Positions 63,805 through 64,000 of a stretch of DNA of 64,000 nt are shown here, piece by piece (position 1 is the first letter of the stretch; every line of letters begins with the position of its first letter). The position numbers and the translations under genes were made by a program. This stretch comes from Amborella trichopoda. Taxonomy: Eukaryota; Streptophyta; Magnoliopsida; Amborellales; Amborellaceae. The notes below the pieces were generated by a model, which was not told the origin of the DNA, did no database searches, and saw only the letters and a list, made by a program, of their open reading frames with translations. Location of the stretch: contig NW_006497083.1 in the NCBI RefSeq assembly GCF_000471905.2, positions 3,454,805 through 3,518,804 of the forward strand, read 5' to 3'.

Positions 63805-64000
63805 TTATTGTTCCTCTTGGTCACGCTGGTGCCATTGATTGAATTCGTTTAACAATTCATTGATTCGATCTAAAAACGAATCATCGATATTAGCAGGCAT
63901 CTGACTATTCCCAAATCCCTGAGTGTTAGTGTTTTGTTGTGTTCCCAATCTAAAATCCCCGAAGATTGTCCATCCTTCATGCTCATCTGCACTGTCGTGC
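63805..64000 (-). CDS. Unassigned C-terminal reading frame, cut by window edge
   Basis: Open on the - strand from the right edge to TAA at 63807-63805, 64 residues: HDSADEHEGWTIFGDFRLGT, QQNTNTQGFGNSQMPANIDD, SFLDRINELLNEFNQWHQRD, QEEQ. Balanced composition and an amphipathic LDRINELLNEFNQWHQRD segment look coding. No family recognised. Position 275 bp from a CGGATCGG-rich repeat end suggests, but does not prove, a transposase C-terminus. Confidence 0.4.
   Translation of the reverse strand, partial: HDSADEHEGWTIFGDFRLGTQQNTNTQGFGNSQMPANIDDSFLDRINELLNEFNQWHQRDQEEQ

Overview
This is nuclear DNA from a flowering plant. The evidence is genes split by GT-AG introns, a PLS-type DYW pentatricopeptide gene, a plant cellulose-synthase-like A gene, and many plant retroelements (L1 with a C-terminal RNase H, RTE, Copia) and DNA transposons. 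There is nothing prokaryotic here. The very long, repeat-filled introns suggest a woody, repeat-rich lineage such as a magnoliid or an early-diverging eudicot, but the species cannot be told from sequence alone.

Three host genes were recognised. (1) A histidyl-tRNA synthetase on the + strand: nine exons from 1833 to 35349 encode the last 359 residues, and the 5' exons lie left of the window. Two introns are very large: 6.8 kb (7857-14702) and 18.1 kb (15981-34059). (2) An intronless PPR-DYW gene on the + strand at 35527-37728, starting 178 bp after the synthetase stop. (3) A complete CSLA mannan synthase on the - strand, nine exons from 47103 down to 40003, 517 residues, all glycosyltransferase-2 motifs present.

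The rest is mostly mobile DNA. Introns of the synthetase hold two RTE LINEs (2626-4355 and 11289-12320), hAT-like non-autonomous elements (6577-7266, 8500-9221, 17300-17920), a decayed L1 (about 16790-23310) with a younger L1 nested inside it (18568-21739, 17-bp target duplication), a Pack-MULE (23717-25550, 72-bp inverted ends, perfect 9-bp target duplication) carrying the first exon of a LUL/LOG2-type RING ubiquitin ligase, a near-complete L1 (about 25740-32757, with a 530-bp assembly gap) and a twin-primed L1 (32770-33590). The first CSLA intron holds AT-rich repeats, a SINE and an L1 tail. Right of CSLA the window is gene-poor: a second copy of the 8-bp-TSD hAT-like family (48588-49218), two broken Copia elements on the - strand, two more L1 copies (about 55695-58600 on +, 59450-62950 on -), and at the right edge a GATCC/CGGATC-rich repeat with a partial unassigned reading frame.

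The three host genes do not form a functional unit: one serves organellar translation, one probably organellar RNA editing, and one Golgi hemicellulose synthesis. The most notable result is the Pack-MULE, whose ends, target duplication and captured ubiquitin-ligase 5' exon can all be read directly. No wholly new biological system was found.
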